Source: Nitrososphaerota archaeon
GTDB lineage: Archaea > Thermoproteota > Nitrososphaeria > Nitrososphaerales > CADDZS01
NCBI GenBank assembly: GCA_027886795.1
Contig: JAPCJU010000061.1
Location: 1-7,012 of the forward strand
DNA length: 7,012 nt
Direction of reading: 5' to 3'
Position 1 is the stretch's first letter. The number at the start of each line of letters is the position of its first letter. Under the pieces are notes generated by a model. The model saw only the letters and a program-made list of their open reading frames with translations, was not told the DNA's origin and did not search any database. Positions 1-6,138 of the stretch are shown one piece after another. The position numbers were made by a program, and so were the translations under genes.

Positions 1-603
1 AATAGTGTGATCTCCGAGTTAGAAAGTCCGAAGAATCGGGTCACTCCAATTTTTTCAGAATTACTACGGAAATCGAAATTGTCGGGAGTCAATCTCTCCA
101 TAGTCCCTACTGAATCTGCTCTCACGGCATCCGCAGCTCTTGATTGGAGAGGAGAAAAAGTCGTTGCAATATCGAAAAGCGCGACCGACGCGCTCGACGA
201 TGAAGAGTTGAGATCGGTGCTCGCTCACGAGCTGGGGCACCTCGTCCACAAAGATTCTCTCAGAAAGACTCTGGCAACGGCATACAAGACTGCATTCGTA
301 TTTGATCCAATTGCTAGACTTGTTGAAGCTGCCATTTATCGTTACGGAGAGCTCAGCGCTGACGAATATTCTGCCAGGTTGACCGGGAAACCTGCCGTCC
401 TCGCTTCGGCACTTATCAAGATATACGAGACCATTCGTCCCCAAAGTTTGAGCGTGCCACATTCAATAATTCTTTCCCACTTTATGAGGGATAACGACTC
501 TGGTCTATTCAGCAAACAACCCTCCCTCACCTTCAGAATCCAAAAGTTATTGGAATTGGAAAGCCAAATTTCGCTCGCTAAGAACAATCAGGAACAAAGA
601 TAG
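1..603 (+). CDS. M48-family (HtpX/Ste24-like) zinc metallopeptidase, probably 5'-truncated by the window
   Basis: Numbering is from a possible GTG start at position 7. The zinc-binding motif HELGH is at residues 74-78, with D83 five residues on, as in M48 proteins (HELGHxxxxD). The third zinc ligand is E115 in GELSADE, giving the family's ExxxD pattern (E115, D119). A QPSLTFRI stretch near residues 171-178 matches the usual C-terminal HPP-type motif with a Q in place of H. HtpX/Ste24 proteases are membrane enzymes that cut misfolded or regulatory membrane proteins. They usually carry N-terminal membrane helices and are about 280-400 residues long. Here only about 200 residues are visible, there is no clear N-terminal helix, and the frame is open to base 1. 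I therefore infer that the true start lies upstream, although the GTG at 7 cannot be excluded. The family call is secure; the substrate is unknown. A hairpin with a T-rich tail follows the stop. Confidence 0.85.
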   Translation, partial: NSVISELESPKNRVTPIFSELLRKSKLSGVNLSIVPTESALTASAALDWRGEKVVAISKSATDALDDEELRSVLAHELGHLVHKDSLRKTLATAYKTAFVFDPIARLVEAAIYRYGELSADEYSARLTGKPAVLASALIKIYETIRPQSLSVPHSIILSHFMRDNDSGLFSKQPSLTFRIQKLLELESQISLAKNNQEQR

Positions 604-622
604 CTTACAATTGTCTAAGTAT

Positions 623-660
623 GATTACTACGACCGCTGTAGTAGTCTTGATTTTATCTT
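623..660 (+). terminator. Hairpin plus T-rich tail after the M48 protease gene
   Basis: The arms at 623-631 and 639-647 form a 9-bp stem with one G-T wobble and a 7-nt loop, starting 19 nt after the stop codon. A T-rich stretch containing TTTT follows at 648-660. Archaeal termination mainly needs the T-tract and not the hairpin, so the stem may instead protect the 3' end or be incidental. Confidence 0.45.
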
Positions 661-742
661 GAAATAAGTATAATTATAGCCTTCGAGTTTGGATACCTGC
701 GTGTAAATTTGGGTGTTTGAGTATCTGTTCGGTAAAGACGGA

Positions 743-771
743 TACTTTGAACGGAGAAAATTCTCAAAGTA
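743..771. promoter_or_regulatory. Inverted repeat upstream of the glycosyltransferase gene, candidate operator
   Basis: TACTTTGA at 743-750 and TCAAAGTA at 764-771 are perfect reverse complements separated by 13 nt, so the half-site centres are 21 bp apart, two helical turns. The repeat sits between the protease and glycosyltransferase genes, 20 nt before the latter's start and just upstream of a TATA-like element. That geometry suits a dimeric DNA-binding regulator, but no regulator is visible in the window. A weak RNA hairpin is the alternative reading. Confidence 0.35.
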
Positions 772-775
772 AAAG

Positions 776-787
776 TATAGTATAAAT
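776..787 (+). promoter_or_regulatory. TATA-box-like element before the glycosyltransferase gene
   Basis: The run AGTATAGTATAAAT-like sequence ending at 787 resembles an archaeal TATA box. It lies only 5 nt before the ATG at 792. Since archaeal transcription normally starts about 25 nt downstream of the TATA centre, it would start inside the coding region. The element is therefore uncertain, and another AT-rich stretch at 662-678 could serve instead. Confidence 0.25.
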
Positions 788-791
788 CTTC

Positions 792-1721
792 ATGATGCTA
801 ATTCAGCAAGTCGAGCAGTTCACGATAGGTATCTGTGCCGCTGATGCTGCCGAAAATCTACCGCGACTTCTTGATTTGATCGAGTCAGAAAGCTTTCCTG
901 ACAAATTCTGCCTCAAGCGGATCGTTATTGTTGCCAGCGGATGTCGCGAACAAACTATCGAAATGGCTCGAACTTTCGAAGAACGGGATTCTCGTATCGT
1001 ACTGATACTAGAAGAGAAAAGGCGGGGAAAAGCGGATGCCATAAACAAAATTTCTAATCATTCTATTGGAAACTATCTTTTGTTTGTGAACTCGGACGCT
1101 CTCCCGCTCAAGGGCTCAATTGGAGAATTGCTAGTCGCGATCGATAAGAGTGATAAAATCGGAGTAGTATCTGGACGACCATTATTCAGACTCCGAGACG
1201 ACGTCACTTCTCGTGTTGAACAATTAATGTGGGGCGTACACAATGAGTGCTCTTCTAGATTGAACCATCTGAACTTGAGCAACCACGGCAGCGATGAAAT
1301 GATGGTGGTTAGAACCGAACTCCTTGGGGAACTTCCCAAGGAACTAGTAAATGACGGGGCCTACATTGCCGGTCGCGCGAGGTTAAATGGATATTCCATA
1401 AAGTTCTGCACTGAGGCGACGGTACTGATAGACGTACCCGCGAAGCCCATAGACCTAATCCGCCAGCGGGAGAGAATAATTTTTGGCCACTTCCAGGTCT
1501 GGCAATTAACCGGCAAGTCACCGAAGACGATCGAGTCGCTCCTGCTACTTTCCCCAATACTTAGTCTTGCCATCGTTGTGCGGACTATCGCCAGAAATCC
1601 AAAACTTATCAAGGCGATACCCGCGGCTTTGGTAGCCGAAGCTGTGTCGTTCTTGCTCGGATTACGCGACACGATTCGGCCGACGCAGAAACATCGCGTG
1701 TGGGAGAGATATGGAAACTGA
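792..1721 (+). CDS. Family 2 (GT-A fold) glycosyltransferase with C-terminal membrane segments
   Basis: The protein has 309 residues. The GT-A fold starts with FTIGICAAD (residues 10-18), the nucleotide-binding first strand. RGKADAIN at 78-85 is the usual GT2 G-K-x-x-A-x-N element. NSDALP at 100-105 takes the place of the DxD metal and nucleotide-diphosphate motif. ND at 187-188 sits where the family has the catalytic-base ED motif, and RQRERIIFGHFQ at 224-235 resembles the QxxRW-type region. Two hydrophobic segments near 247-265 and 275-291 suggest anchoring with the catalytic domain on the cytoplasmic face. The ATG at 792 is chosen because no later in-frame start keeps the first strand; no clear Shine-Dalgarno precedes it. 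The gene overlaps the next one by 11 nt, so the two are probably cotranscribed. GT2 enzymes transfer sugars from nucleotide sugars to lipids, proteins or polysaccharides. The D-to-N change at the base position is unusual, and the substrate cannot be read from the sequence. Confidence 0.85.
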   Translation: MMLIQQVEQFTIGICAADAAENLPRLLDLIESESFPDKFCLKRIVIVASGCREQTIEMARTFEERDSRIVLILEEKRRGKADAINKISNHSIGNYLLFVNSDALPLKGSIGELLVAIDKSDKIGVVSGRPLFRLRDDVTSRVEQLMWGVHNECSSRLNHLNLSNHGSDEMMVVRTELLGELPKELVNDGAYIAGRARLNGYSIKFCTEATVLIDVPAKPIDLIRQRERIIFGHFQVWQLTGKSPKTIESLLLLSPILSLAIVVRTIARNPKLIKAIPAALVAEAVSFLLGLRDTIRPTQKHRVWERYGN

Positions 1722-2712
1722 GATCAGTTCTGCCAGCCCATTTCTGACAGAGAAAACGGTGTCAAATATCAAACTGCTGTGCGATGTCGCGCGATCTAAT
1801 GGATCTTCCCTCTCGATAAGGGATTTGATTTTGCTGACTTCAATGGATTCAACCGAGGATCAACTCATTGAATCTTGGAAAAATAATGAAGAACTCTCGT
1901 CGGAATATGAAATTCAATCCGGTTTCATTATGGAAAAAGGTGGACATGATGTCAGCTCCGGAGCTGACAACGATTACGCCGAGTCTCTGGAGCGGGAGAA
2001 GCAGGAGATTTCAGAGAGGTATCTTAGAGCGACATCAAATGCGTCCTATGCGAGACGTTTCGGATCTTTCATCGGTGGAAGGGTTTTCAAAGTTCTTGCT
2101 ATCAGCGGATCTACTTCCTATTTTTCCGTTTCAAAAGAAGACGACCTAGATTTCTTTTGCATTGCAGAAAGTGGGAAAATGTGGAAGGGCCTCGTAAAAT
2201 CATTACTTCTTGCCAGAGTATTCCGAATCGCTGAAAAGAATTCGCCGTGGCTTTGTCTGAGTTACGTCTCTGATGAAAAGTTCGCAAGATCGGAACTTGC
2301 AGAGAACCAAGATGGCTTGTTTGCACGCGATGCCATATCTGCACGTACCGTTTTCGGAGAACAGTATTACATCTCGCTATTAAGAGAAAATTCCTGGATG
2401 GCGCATTATTTTCCAAAGCTCTACAATCTTAGGGTGGGTGAGACGAAATCAGCTGAACTCGATCCCAAGGGAGAATCGTCAATCCAGAGGATAGTTAACC
2501 AATTCTTGTACTACACAGCCGGAAGTTACATCAAGATCAAATCGCACTTGCTGAATCGCAAGTTCATGAAAAATGGAAAGATCTCGTCTTTGTTTGTTCT
2601 GAGGATTGGACCGGATCATTGCATCTATGAATCGATGGACTATGTAAAACTCAGAAAACTGTATGCCGGATTGAAGAAGACAGAGCCTGTCCAGTCTACT
2701 GTTTCACAGTGA
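1711..2712 (+). CDS. Nucleotidyltransferase-fold protein of unknown substrate
   Basis: The protein has 333 residues. The core signature is the minimal nucleotidyltransferase motif: GS at residues 133-134, then DLD at 145-147 (in SGSTSYFS...EDDLDFF). These are the phosphate-gripping loop and two metal-binding acids of the polymerase-beta-like superfamily. Downstream sequence with CLSY near 182-185, DGLFARDAISA at 201-211, FGEQYY at 215-220 and NSW near 227-229 fits a group of uncharacterised stand-alone nucleotidyltransferase proteins I recognise only by pattern. Residues 1-105 are mostly polar and helical, possibly a helix-turn-helix-like region followed by a charged helix (ESLEREKQEISERY). 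A GGGAG-like Shine-Dalgarno at 1702-1706 supports the ATG at 1711. The gene overlaps the upstream glycosyltransferase by 11 nt, suggesting a joint role in modifying a carbohydrate or lipid carrier, which is inference. Its 3' end overlaps the convergent cupredoxin gene by 17 nt. Confidence 0.75.
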   Translation: METEISSASPFLTEKTVSNIKLLCDVARSNGSSLSIRDLILLTSMDSTEDQLIESWKNNEELSSEYEIQSGFIMEKGGHDVSSGADNDYAESLEREKQEISERYLRATSNASYARRFGSFIGGRVFKVLAISGSTSYFSVSKEDDLDFFCIAESGKMWKGLVKSLLLARVFRIAEKNSPWLCLSYVSDEKFARSELAENQDGLFARDAISARTVFGEQYYISLLRENSWMAHYFPKLYNLRVGETKSAELDPKGESSIQRIVNQFLYYTAGSYIKIKSHLLNRKFMKNGKISSLFVLRIGPDHCIYESMDYVKLRKLYAGLKKTEPVQSTVSQ

Positions 2713-3358
2713 TCGTGCCGTTCATCCATCCTGGATGGAATGTACAATAATACGCATATGTTCCCGGAGTTGTAAACGCGTACACGAACTTTCCTCCAAG
2801 CGCTAATGCTGGCGAGGTAAAGGCGGCAGGATCGCCCGGGACGCTGGTGACTGTGTGATCTGCAGCGTCTTCGTTTGTCCATTGAACAGTATTATTCTGA
2901 CCTATTATGACCGTCACGTGCTTTGGAGAGAATGTGATCTGATCAGCGGCGGGGCCAGTGGGATTTGCTGAACCGGGCAGGATTACGAGGAATCCATCTG
3001 GCGGAGGACCCTTCGTTGTTGCAGATGGAGTTAGGACAACTCCTGTGAACGCAACTCCAACAGTCAATATCAGGAGGAACCCGATGAAAACTCTCGCGAC
3101 GTAGCCGGGCGATGGAAGGCCATCTTTGAAAAGACCAGCCGGAAGAAGAATGAAACCGATTACCATCATATATCCGGAAATATTCTGCATTTCTTGGAAG
3201 GAAGCAATGGTCGCATTGGGACTGCACGGAGATCCGAAGAGATAGGGATTTCCCCCGGGCGGACTGCAGGGAACTCCTCCAAAGAAATACCAAGCGAGCT
3301 GACCTCCTATTCCGACAACGAGCATGAACAGACTAATGTAGAAAAGATCCTTATCCAA
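2696..3358 (-). CDS. Membrane-anchored blue (type 1) copper protein, likely electron carrier of the oxidase operon
   Basis: The protein has 220 residues. The C-terminal half (about 125-220) is a plastocyanin-like cupredoxin domain. All four type 1 copper ligands are visible: H168 in ADHTV, then C205, H208 and M212 in the loop YYCTFHPGWM. The N-terminal half has hydrophobic segments near 5-26, 60-77 and 88-110, so the copper domain is tethered to the membrane, presumably facing outward. Two cysteines (C31, C45) in the loop after the first helix could form a disulfide. The start is TTG at 3358, five nt after the stop of subunit I; a GAGGA at 3371-3375 lies 12 nt upstream. An ATG at residue 12 would cut into the first helix. 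As the third gene of a CuA oxidase operon it probably donates electrons to CuA, as small copper proteins do in other archaea, or acts as an accessory subunit. The multi-helix membrane part is longer than a simple anchor. Confidence 0.88.
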   Translation of the reverse strand: MDKDLFYISLFMLVVGIGGQLAWYFFGGVPCSPPGGNPYLFGSPCSPNATIASFQEMQNISGYMMVIGFILLPAGLFKDGLPSPGYVARVFIGFLLILTVGVAFTGVVLTPSATTKGPPPDGFLVILPGSANPTGPAADQITFSPKHVTVIIGQNNTVQWTNEDAADHTVTSVPGDPAAFTSPALALGGKFVYAFTTPGTYAYYCTFHPGWMNGTITVKQ

Positions 3359-3363
3359 TTTTC

Positions 3364-5154
3364 TTACACTTCCTCTATCCTTTTTGGAACTTGATTAATC
3401 GTAGAACCTAAACTGACGCTCGGAGGGGCTCCGCCCATCCCAGCTAAATTTTCTCCATCAATGTTCTGCTTAGAATCAACCGAATGTACCATTGGCGTGG
3501 GGACCGGAATTGCAATCGTATCTTCAAGCGATGATGGAGTCGTAACCGGCTTTTGCATAGTCGGCCCTGTCAAAGTTTTCAACAGGTTCCAGATGAATGG
3601 GATCTGGGCGGCAGCAACAACTATCGCGAAAAAGAATGCGATAACGAGCCAAGTCTGATAGTCCAGGGTAACCGTGAATGGCAAGCCGGTATTTACCGGG
3701 AGATATTCCCGTCTTGCAACCCCGAGATACCCCATCGCCGTGAAGGTGAATGCGAGACCGAATCCACCCACGACGCTTCCCCAAAAGTGAATTTCCCCAA
3801 GAGATTTGCTGTACCATTGTTTTGATGAAATTTCTGGAAGAATCCAATAGAGCACACCGAATCCAGCAAACACGATGCCATCCAACCCGTTAAAGTGGAA
3901 GTGACCGACCACGGCGTAGGTGTTGTGAAGATATTCATCAAGGGCAATGTTTCCCTGTTCAACTCCGCCAATTCCTCCAATTACCCAGCCGAAAATGCTT
4001 GCAACTATGAATTTTGCCGTTAGGTTCCACTCGTACTTTGATCTCCAGATCAAAGCGATCAGCGTGAAGACGGAGATACCAGAGGCGATTCCTATGATCA
4101 TGGACATTTGCTGCGACATAAATTGCAGAATGTAAGGCTGCGAAGTATCAATGAAAATGTGGTGGCTGTAAACTCCAACCCCCGTTATCAATAGCAGGGG
4201 CCACGGAGCCTTCGCCCACCTTGAACTCGAGAAATTCCTCTTTGCGAGTATTGGAATCAGAGTATAATACATCCCGATCAAGGGGAAGAACGCATAGTAA
4301 ACTATTGGATGATAATTGATCCAGAGAAAGTTCTTGGCGACCAGATTATTCAAGAAAGATGGATTATTCATTGAAACCCAGGCGCCGTCTCCTAGCAAAG
4401 TCAGAAATGGTGGTGCGGAAACCAGCATATCCAAAGTCGTCACGACCGCCGCGATGACTGCTGGTGGATAGCCGAAGATCCTAGATCTTACTGCCTTCGG
4501 CATGTATGCATCGAATCCAATCGATGCGGCAAACTTTGCCGACATTGAGTGATTGAAACCCGGTTTCGTGTTGTACTCGTCCTGGTACTTGTTCGAAAAA
4601 ACGGTACCCAGGACAATGTAGGTAAAGACGAAAAGCGAAACATTCGTGATGATCATACCGGCGAAAAACATCAGATCTTGAGTCGGTCCCCAGGGCGAAA
4701 GACCGGGAGGGCCACCGTGGAAGGGAAGTGGAAACAGGAAATACCAACCAGGTCCAAATCCGGTCGCGGCAGAGGCCCACACTAGATAGAACCCGATTGC
4801 GAATAGAAAGAAAACAACGGGAAGTAATCTCTCACTGAAAAGTTTCCGTTTCATGTACTTTGGAATCGCATAAGCGATCAATCCGTAGGTAAATGGAAAC
4901 TGCCAGCCGATAAACATGCCCAAGCCATGAGCTAGCAAAAGCTGGCCGAACACTTGAGGGCTTCCCAAAGCTGGCCCCAAAATACTAGAACTACCGGCTT
5001 GGTCTGTTCTCATGAAGAGAGCGAGGACACCGGCAATAATGAAATTCAGAAATGAAAGGTAAAGTAATCTGCGAGACCACTTCCTCGTGAAGGGTGTAAG
5101 TGCTTCTTCTTTCACTGCGTCGGTAGTCGGTGGCTGCATCGGGACGGTGCTCAA
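3364..5154 (-). CDS. Heme-copper oxygen reductase subunit I, B-type (cytochrome c oxidase-like)
   Basis: The protein has 596 residues and about 12-14 hydrophobic segments. It catalyses O2 reduction to water coupled to proton pumping. Ligands visible: H76 (low-spin heme, AHGLGM); H282 in YHPIVY with Y286, the CuB ligand and its cross-linked tyrosine; H331-H332 (CuB); H418 (high-spin heme) and H420 (low-spin heme) in VGHFHF. The motif reads HPIVY instead of HPEVY, so the glutamate at the end of the A-type D-channel is absent. This is typical of B-type (ba3/SoxB-like) enzymes. A polar, Pro/Thr-rich C-terminal tail of about 65 residues follows the last helix at about residue 525. The start is TTG at 5154, preceded by AGGGA at 5166-5170; an ATG at residue 6 is the alternative and costs nothing essential. 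The gene lies 19 nt downstream of subunit II and 5 nt before the cupredoxin gene, indicating one transcript. Confidence 0.96.
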   Translation of the reverse strand: MSTVPMQPPTTDAVKEEALTPFTRKWSRRLLYLSFLNFIIAGVLALFMRTDQAGSSSILGPALGSPQVFGQLLLAHGLGMFIGWQFPFTYGLIAYAIPKYMKRKLFSERLLPVVFFLFAIGFYLVWASAATGFGPGWYFLFPLPFHGGPPGLSPWGPTQDLMFFAGMIITNVSLFVFTYIVLGTVFSNKYQDEYNTKPGFNHSMSAKFAASIGFDAYMPKAVRSRIFGYPPAVIAAVVTTLDMLVSAPPFLTLLGDGAWVSMNNPSFLNNLVAKNFLWINYHPIVYYAFFPLIGMYYTLIPILAKRNFSSSRWAKAPWPLLLITGVGVYSHHIFIDTSQPYILQFMSQQMSMIIGIASGISVFTLIALIWRSKYEWNLTAKFIVASIFGWVIGGIGGVEQGNIALDEYLHNTYAVVGHFHFNGLDGIVFAGFGVLYWILPEISSKQWYSKSLGEIHFWGSVVGGFGLAFTFTAMGYLGVARREYLPVNTGLPFTVTLDYQTWLVIAFFFAIVVAAAQIPFIWNLLKTLTGPTMQKPVTTPSSLEDTIAIPVPTPMVHSVDSKQNIDGENLAGMGGAPPSVSLGSTINQVPKRIEEV

Positions 5155-5173
5155 ATTTCTTCCAATCCCTAAA

Positions 5174-5764
5174 TTACGCAGTTACATTCATCGCGCTGAT
5201 CATTCCATAGTGCCCATATCCACAAAATTCGAGACACCTGATGTAATAGATGCCTGGAGATGTAAATTGGTACATTATGTTGTTGTAATACTGGGGCATT
5301 ACCTGGACCTGAAAGAGTATCGAACCTGATGCGGAGTATACTCCAAACCCATGAGTAACATCGATGCTTGTCACGTTGAAGTAAACCGTGTCTCCGACTG
5401 TGATTGGAATGTTCGTCTTGCAGTTCGGATTTCCCCAAGTCGGAGCGGGGCTAAGGCACCAATTGAATTGTTGGGCCTGCACGTCTATGATCTTATTCGG
5501 TTTGATGTTCGTGTGGGCGTAGGGATAAGGAAGATACGCCAAAGTGGAAATACTGAATACGACGAATATCACAACTATCAAGGCCACCCATTGTTTCTCA
5601 TATTTTGCCAAGGCGTGGCTGTCGGATTGCTCCGGCCGGCGGGTCGAATAGACAACGGCGACTATTGCAACGGCAGTTATCAAAGTTCCCATAACGAAGA
5701 TAATCGTCAGATAGGTAATGTTCATCCCGACGCTTGCCGGAAAAATGCCAAGACTGACGGTCAA
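5174..5764 (-). CDS. Heme-copper oxidase subunit II with CuA site
   Basis: The protein has 196 residues. Two hydrophobic helices (about 16-39 and 59-78) anchor an external cupredoxin-like domain. The binuclear CuA ligands are all present: H138 (VTHGFG), C177, E179, C181, H185 and M188 in the CLEFCGYGHYGM loop. The subunit accepts electrons from a soluble or tethered donor, probably the cupredoxin two genes downstream, and passes them to subunit I. C103 and C115 flank a short insertion before the central strands and may form a disulfide outside the membrane. The longest frame begins with TTG at 5764, preceded by a strong GGGGAGGG Shine-Dalgarno-like run at 5774-5781; an in-frame stop lies at 5792-5794. 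The first in-frame ATG is residue 14, just before helix 1, and has no such signal, so TTG is preferred. This is the first gene of the operon. Confidence 0.95.
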   Translation of the reverse strand: MTVSLGIFPASVGMNITYLTIIFVMGTLITAVAIVAVVYSTRRPEQSDSHALAKYEKQWVALIVVIFVVFSISTLAYLPYPYAHTNIKPNKIIDVQAQQFNWCLSPAPTWGNPNCKTNIPITVGDTVYFNVTSIDVTHGFGVYSASGSILFQVQVMPQYYNNIMYQFTSPGIYYIRCLEFCGYGHYGMISAMNVTA

Positions 5765-5773
5765 AGCTGTCGT

Positions 5774-5781
5774 CCCTCCCC
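5774..5781 (-). promoter_or_regulatory. Shine-Dalgarno-like site of the oxidase operon
   Basis: GGGGAGGG on the - strand ends 9 nt before the TTG at 5764. It matches the anti-Shine-Dalgarno of archaeal 16S rRNA and is the main reason to choose the TTG start over the ATG at residue 14. Confidence 0.55.
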
Positions 5782-5841
5782 GGTTTTTACACTATAAATG
5801 TTATGTTAGGTTGGATTTCAAAGAATTTTCTGAGAAGAAAT

Positions 5842-5855
5842 CATTTTATAAATTC
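5842..5855 (-). promoter_or_regulatory. TATA-box candidate for the oxidase operon
   Basis: The - strand reads AATTTATAAAATG here, close to an archaeal TATA box. A start about 25 nt downstream would give a leader of roughly 55-60 nt that includes the Shine-Dalgarno-like site. A second candidate, CATTTATAGTG on the - strand at 5791-5800, would start transcription close to the TTG and leave out that site. The element is also readable on the + strand. Confidence 0.4.
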
Positions 5856-5921
5856 AGGATTTAGTCCGAAATCTAATCACAATCGAAATCAAGCAAAATT
5901 ATTTCTTTCAAAAAAACGCGA

Positions 5922-5933
5922 TAGTTATTTATG
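5922..5933 (+). promoter_or_regulatory. TATA-box candidate for the tRNA-Tyr gene
   Basis: TAGTTATTTATG is centred about 28 nt before the 5' end of the tRNA at 5957, the expected spacing for an archaeal promoter that starts at or just before the mature 5' end. A purine-rich AAAAAACGCGA upstream could act as the TFB recognition element. Confidence 0.55.
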
Positions 5934-5987
5934 CGCAGAATCAAACACAAATTTGACCCGCGGTAGCTCAGCTTGGTAGAGCTTCCG

Positions 5988-6023
5988 ACCTGGGCTCCAA
6001 AAAACTGAGAGCCGAGGGGAGAT
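5988..6023 (+). other. Noncanonical tRNA intron at position 30/31
   Basis: This is 36 nt inside the anticodon stem. The central helix pairs exon CTTC (5982-5985) with GGAG (6018-6021), including one G-T wobble. The 3-nt bulges are CG|A and AT|G. The inner helix is CCT/AGG (5989-5991/6015-6017), a G-G mismatch, then GGCTC/GAGCC (5993-5997/6009-6013) closing an 11-nt loop. The outer helix is short (two pairs), so the motif is the relaxed kind. Excision joins G5987 to G6024, which makes the anticodon stem fully paired. Confidence 0.85.
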
Positions 6024-6030
6024 GCTGTAG

Positions 6031-6089
6031 AGATCTTTGGCTCCTCAAAGTAGGCGCTGATCCCAACCCAGCCTATCAGGCTAACAGAA
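6031..6089 (+). other. Canonical tRNA intron at position 37/38
   Basis: This is 59 nt just after the anticodon. The central 4-bp helix pairs exon CTGT (6025-6028) with ACAG at the intron end (6084-6087), with bulges AG|A and AA|A. Inside are two hairpins: CTTTG/CAAAG (6035-6039/6046-6050) and AGCCT/AGGCT (6070-6074/6078-6082). No inner helix directly abuts the bulges, so this end of the motif is relaxed. Confidence 0.87.
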
Positions 6090-6111
6090 ACCGGACTGTC
6101 GTCGGTTCAAA

Positions 6112-6138
6112 TGAGCGCGCTAGTAACGCGCCTGAAAA
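6112..6138 (+). other. Noncanonical tRNA intron in the T loop at position 59/60
   Basis: This is 27 nt. The central helix pairs TTCA (6106-6109) with TGAA (6133-6136); both bulges read AA|T; the outer helix is the T stem. The intron itself is a hairpin, GCGCG (6115-6119) with CGCGC (6127-6131). Excision restores the standard TTCAAAT T loop. The repeated AAAT at both ends leaves the exact cut ambiguous by sequence alone, but the bulge-helix-bulge geometry fixes it. Confidence 0.9.

Noticed and set aside
2722..2738. CATCCA/TGGATG hairpin just after the nucleotidyltransferase stop
   Set aside because: It has no T-tract and lies within the copper-ligand loop codons of the convergent cupredoxin gene, so coding constraint explains it.
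5351..5797. 148-codon open frame on the + strand antisense to subunit II
   Set aside because: Its product has no recognisable domain, and the opposite strand encodes a full CuA subunit with all ligands.
5859..5874. GATTT/AAATC mini-hairpin in the divergent promoter region
   Set aside because: A 5-bp AT-rich stem is expected by chance in this base composition.
5984..6000. tRNA-Pro (TGG at 5991-5993) or tRNA-Trp (CCA at 5997-5999) reading of the anticodon region
   Set aside because: The Pro reading needs C at position 33 and leaves an A-C mismatch; the Trp reading leaves six extra bases before the anticodon stem. The Tyr reading fits all stems, the C1-G72 pair and three bulge-helix-bulge folds.
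6005..6060. Box C/D guide RNA inside the tRNA introns (CTGA at 6005-6008 and 6057-6060)
   Set aside because: No convincing C box (RTGATGA) or terminal stem is present, and the two CTGA copies lie in different introns.
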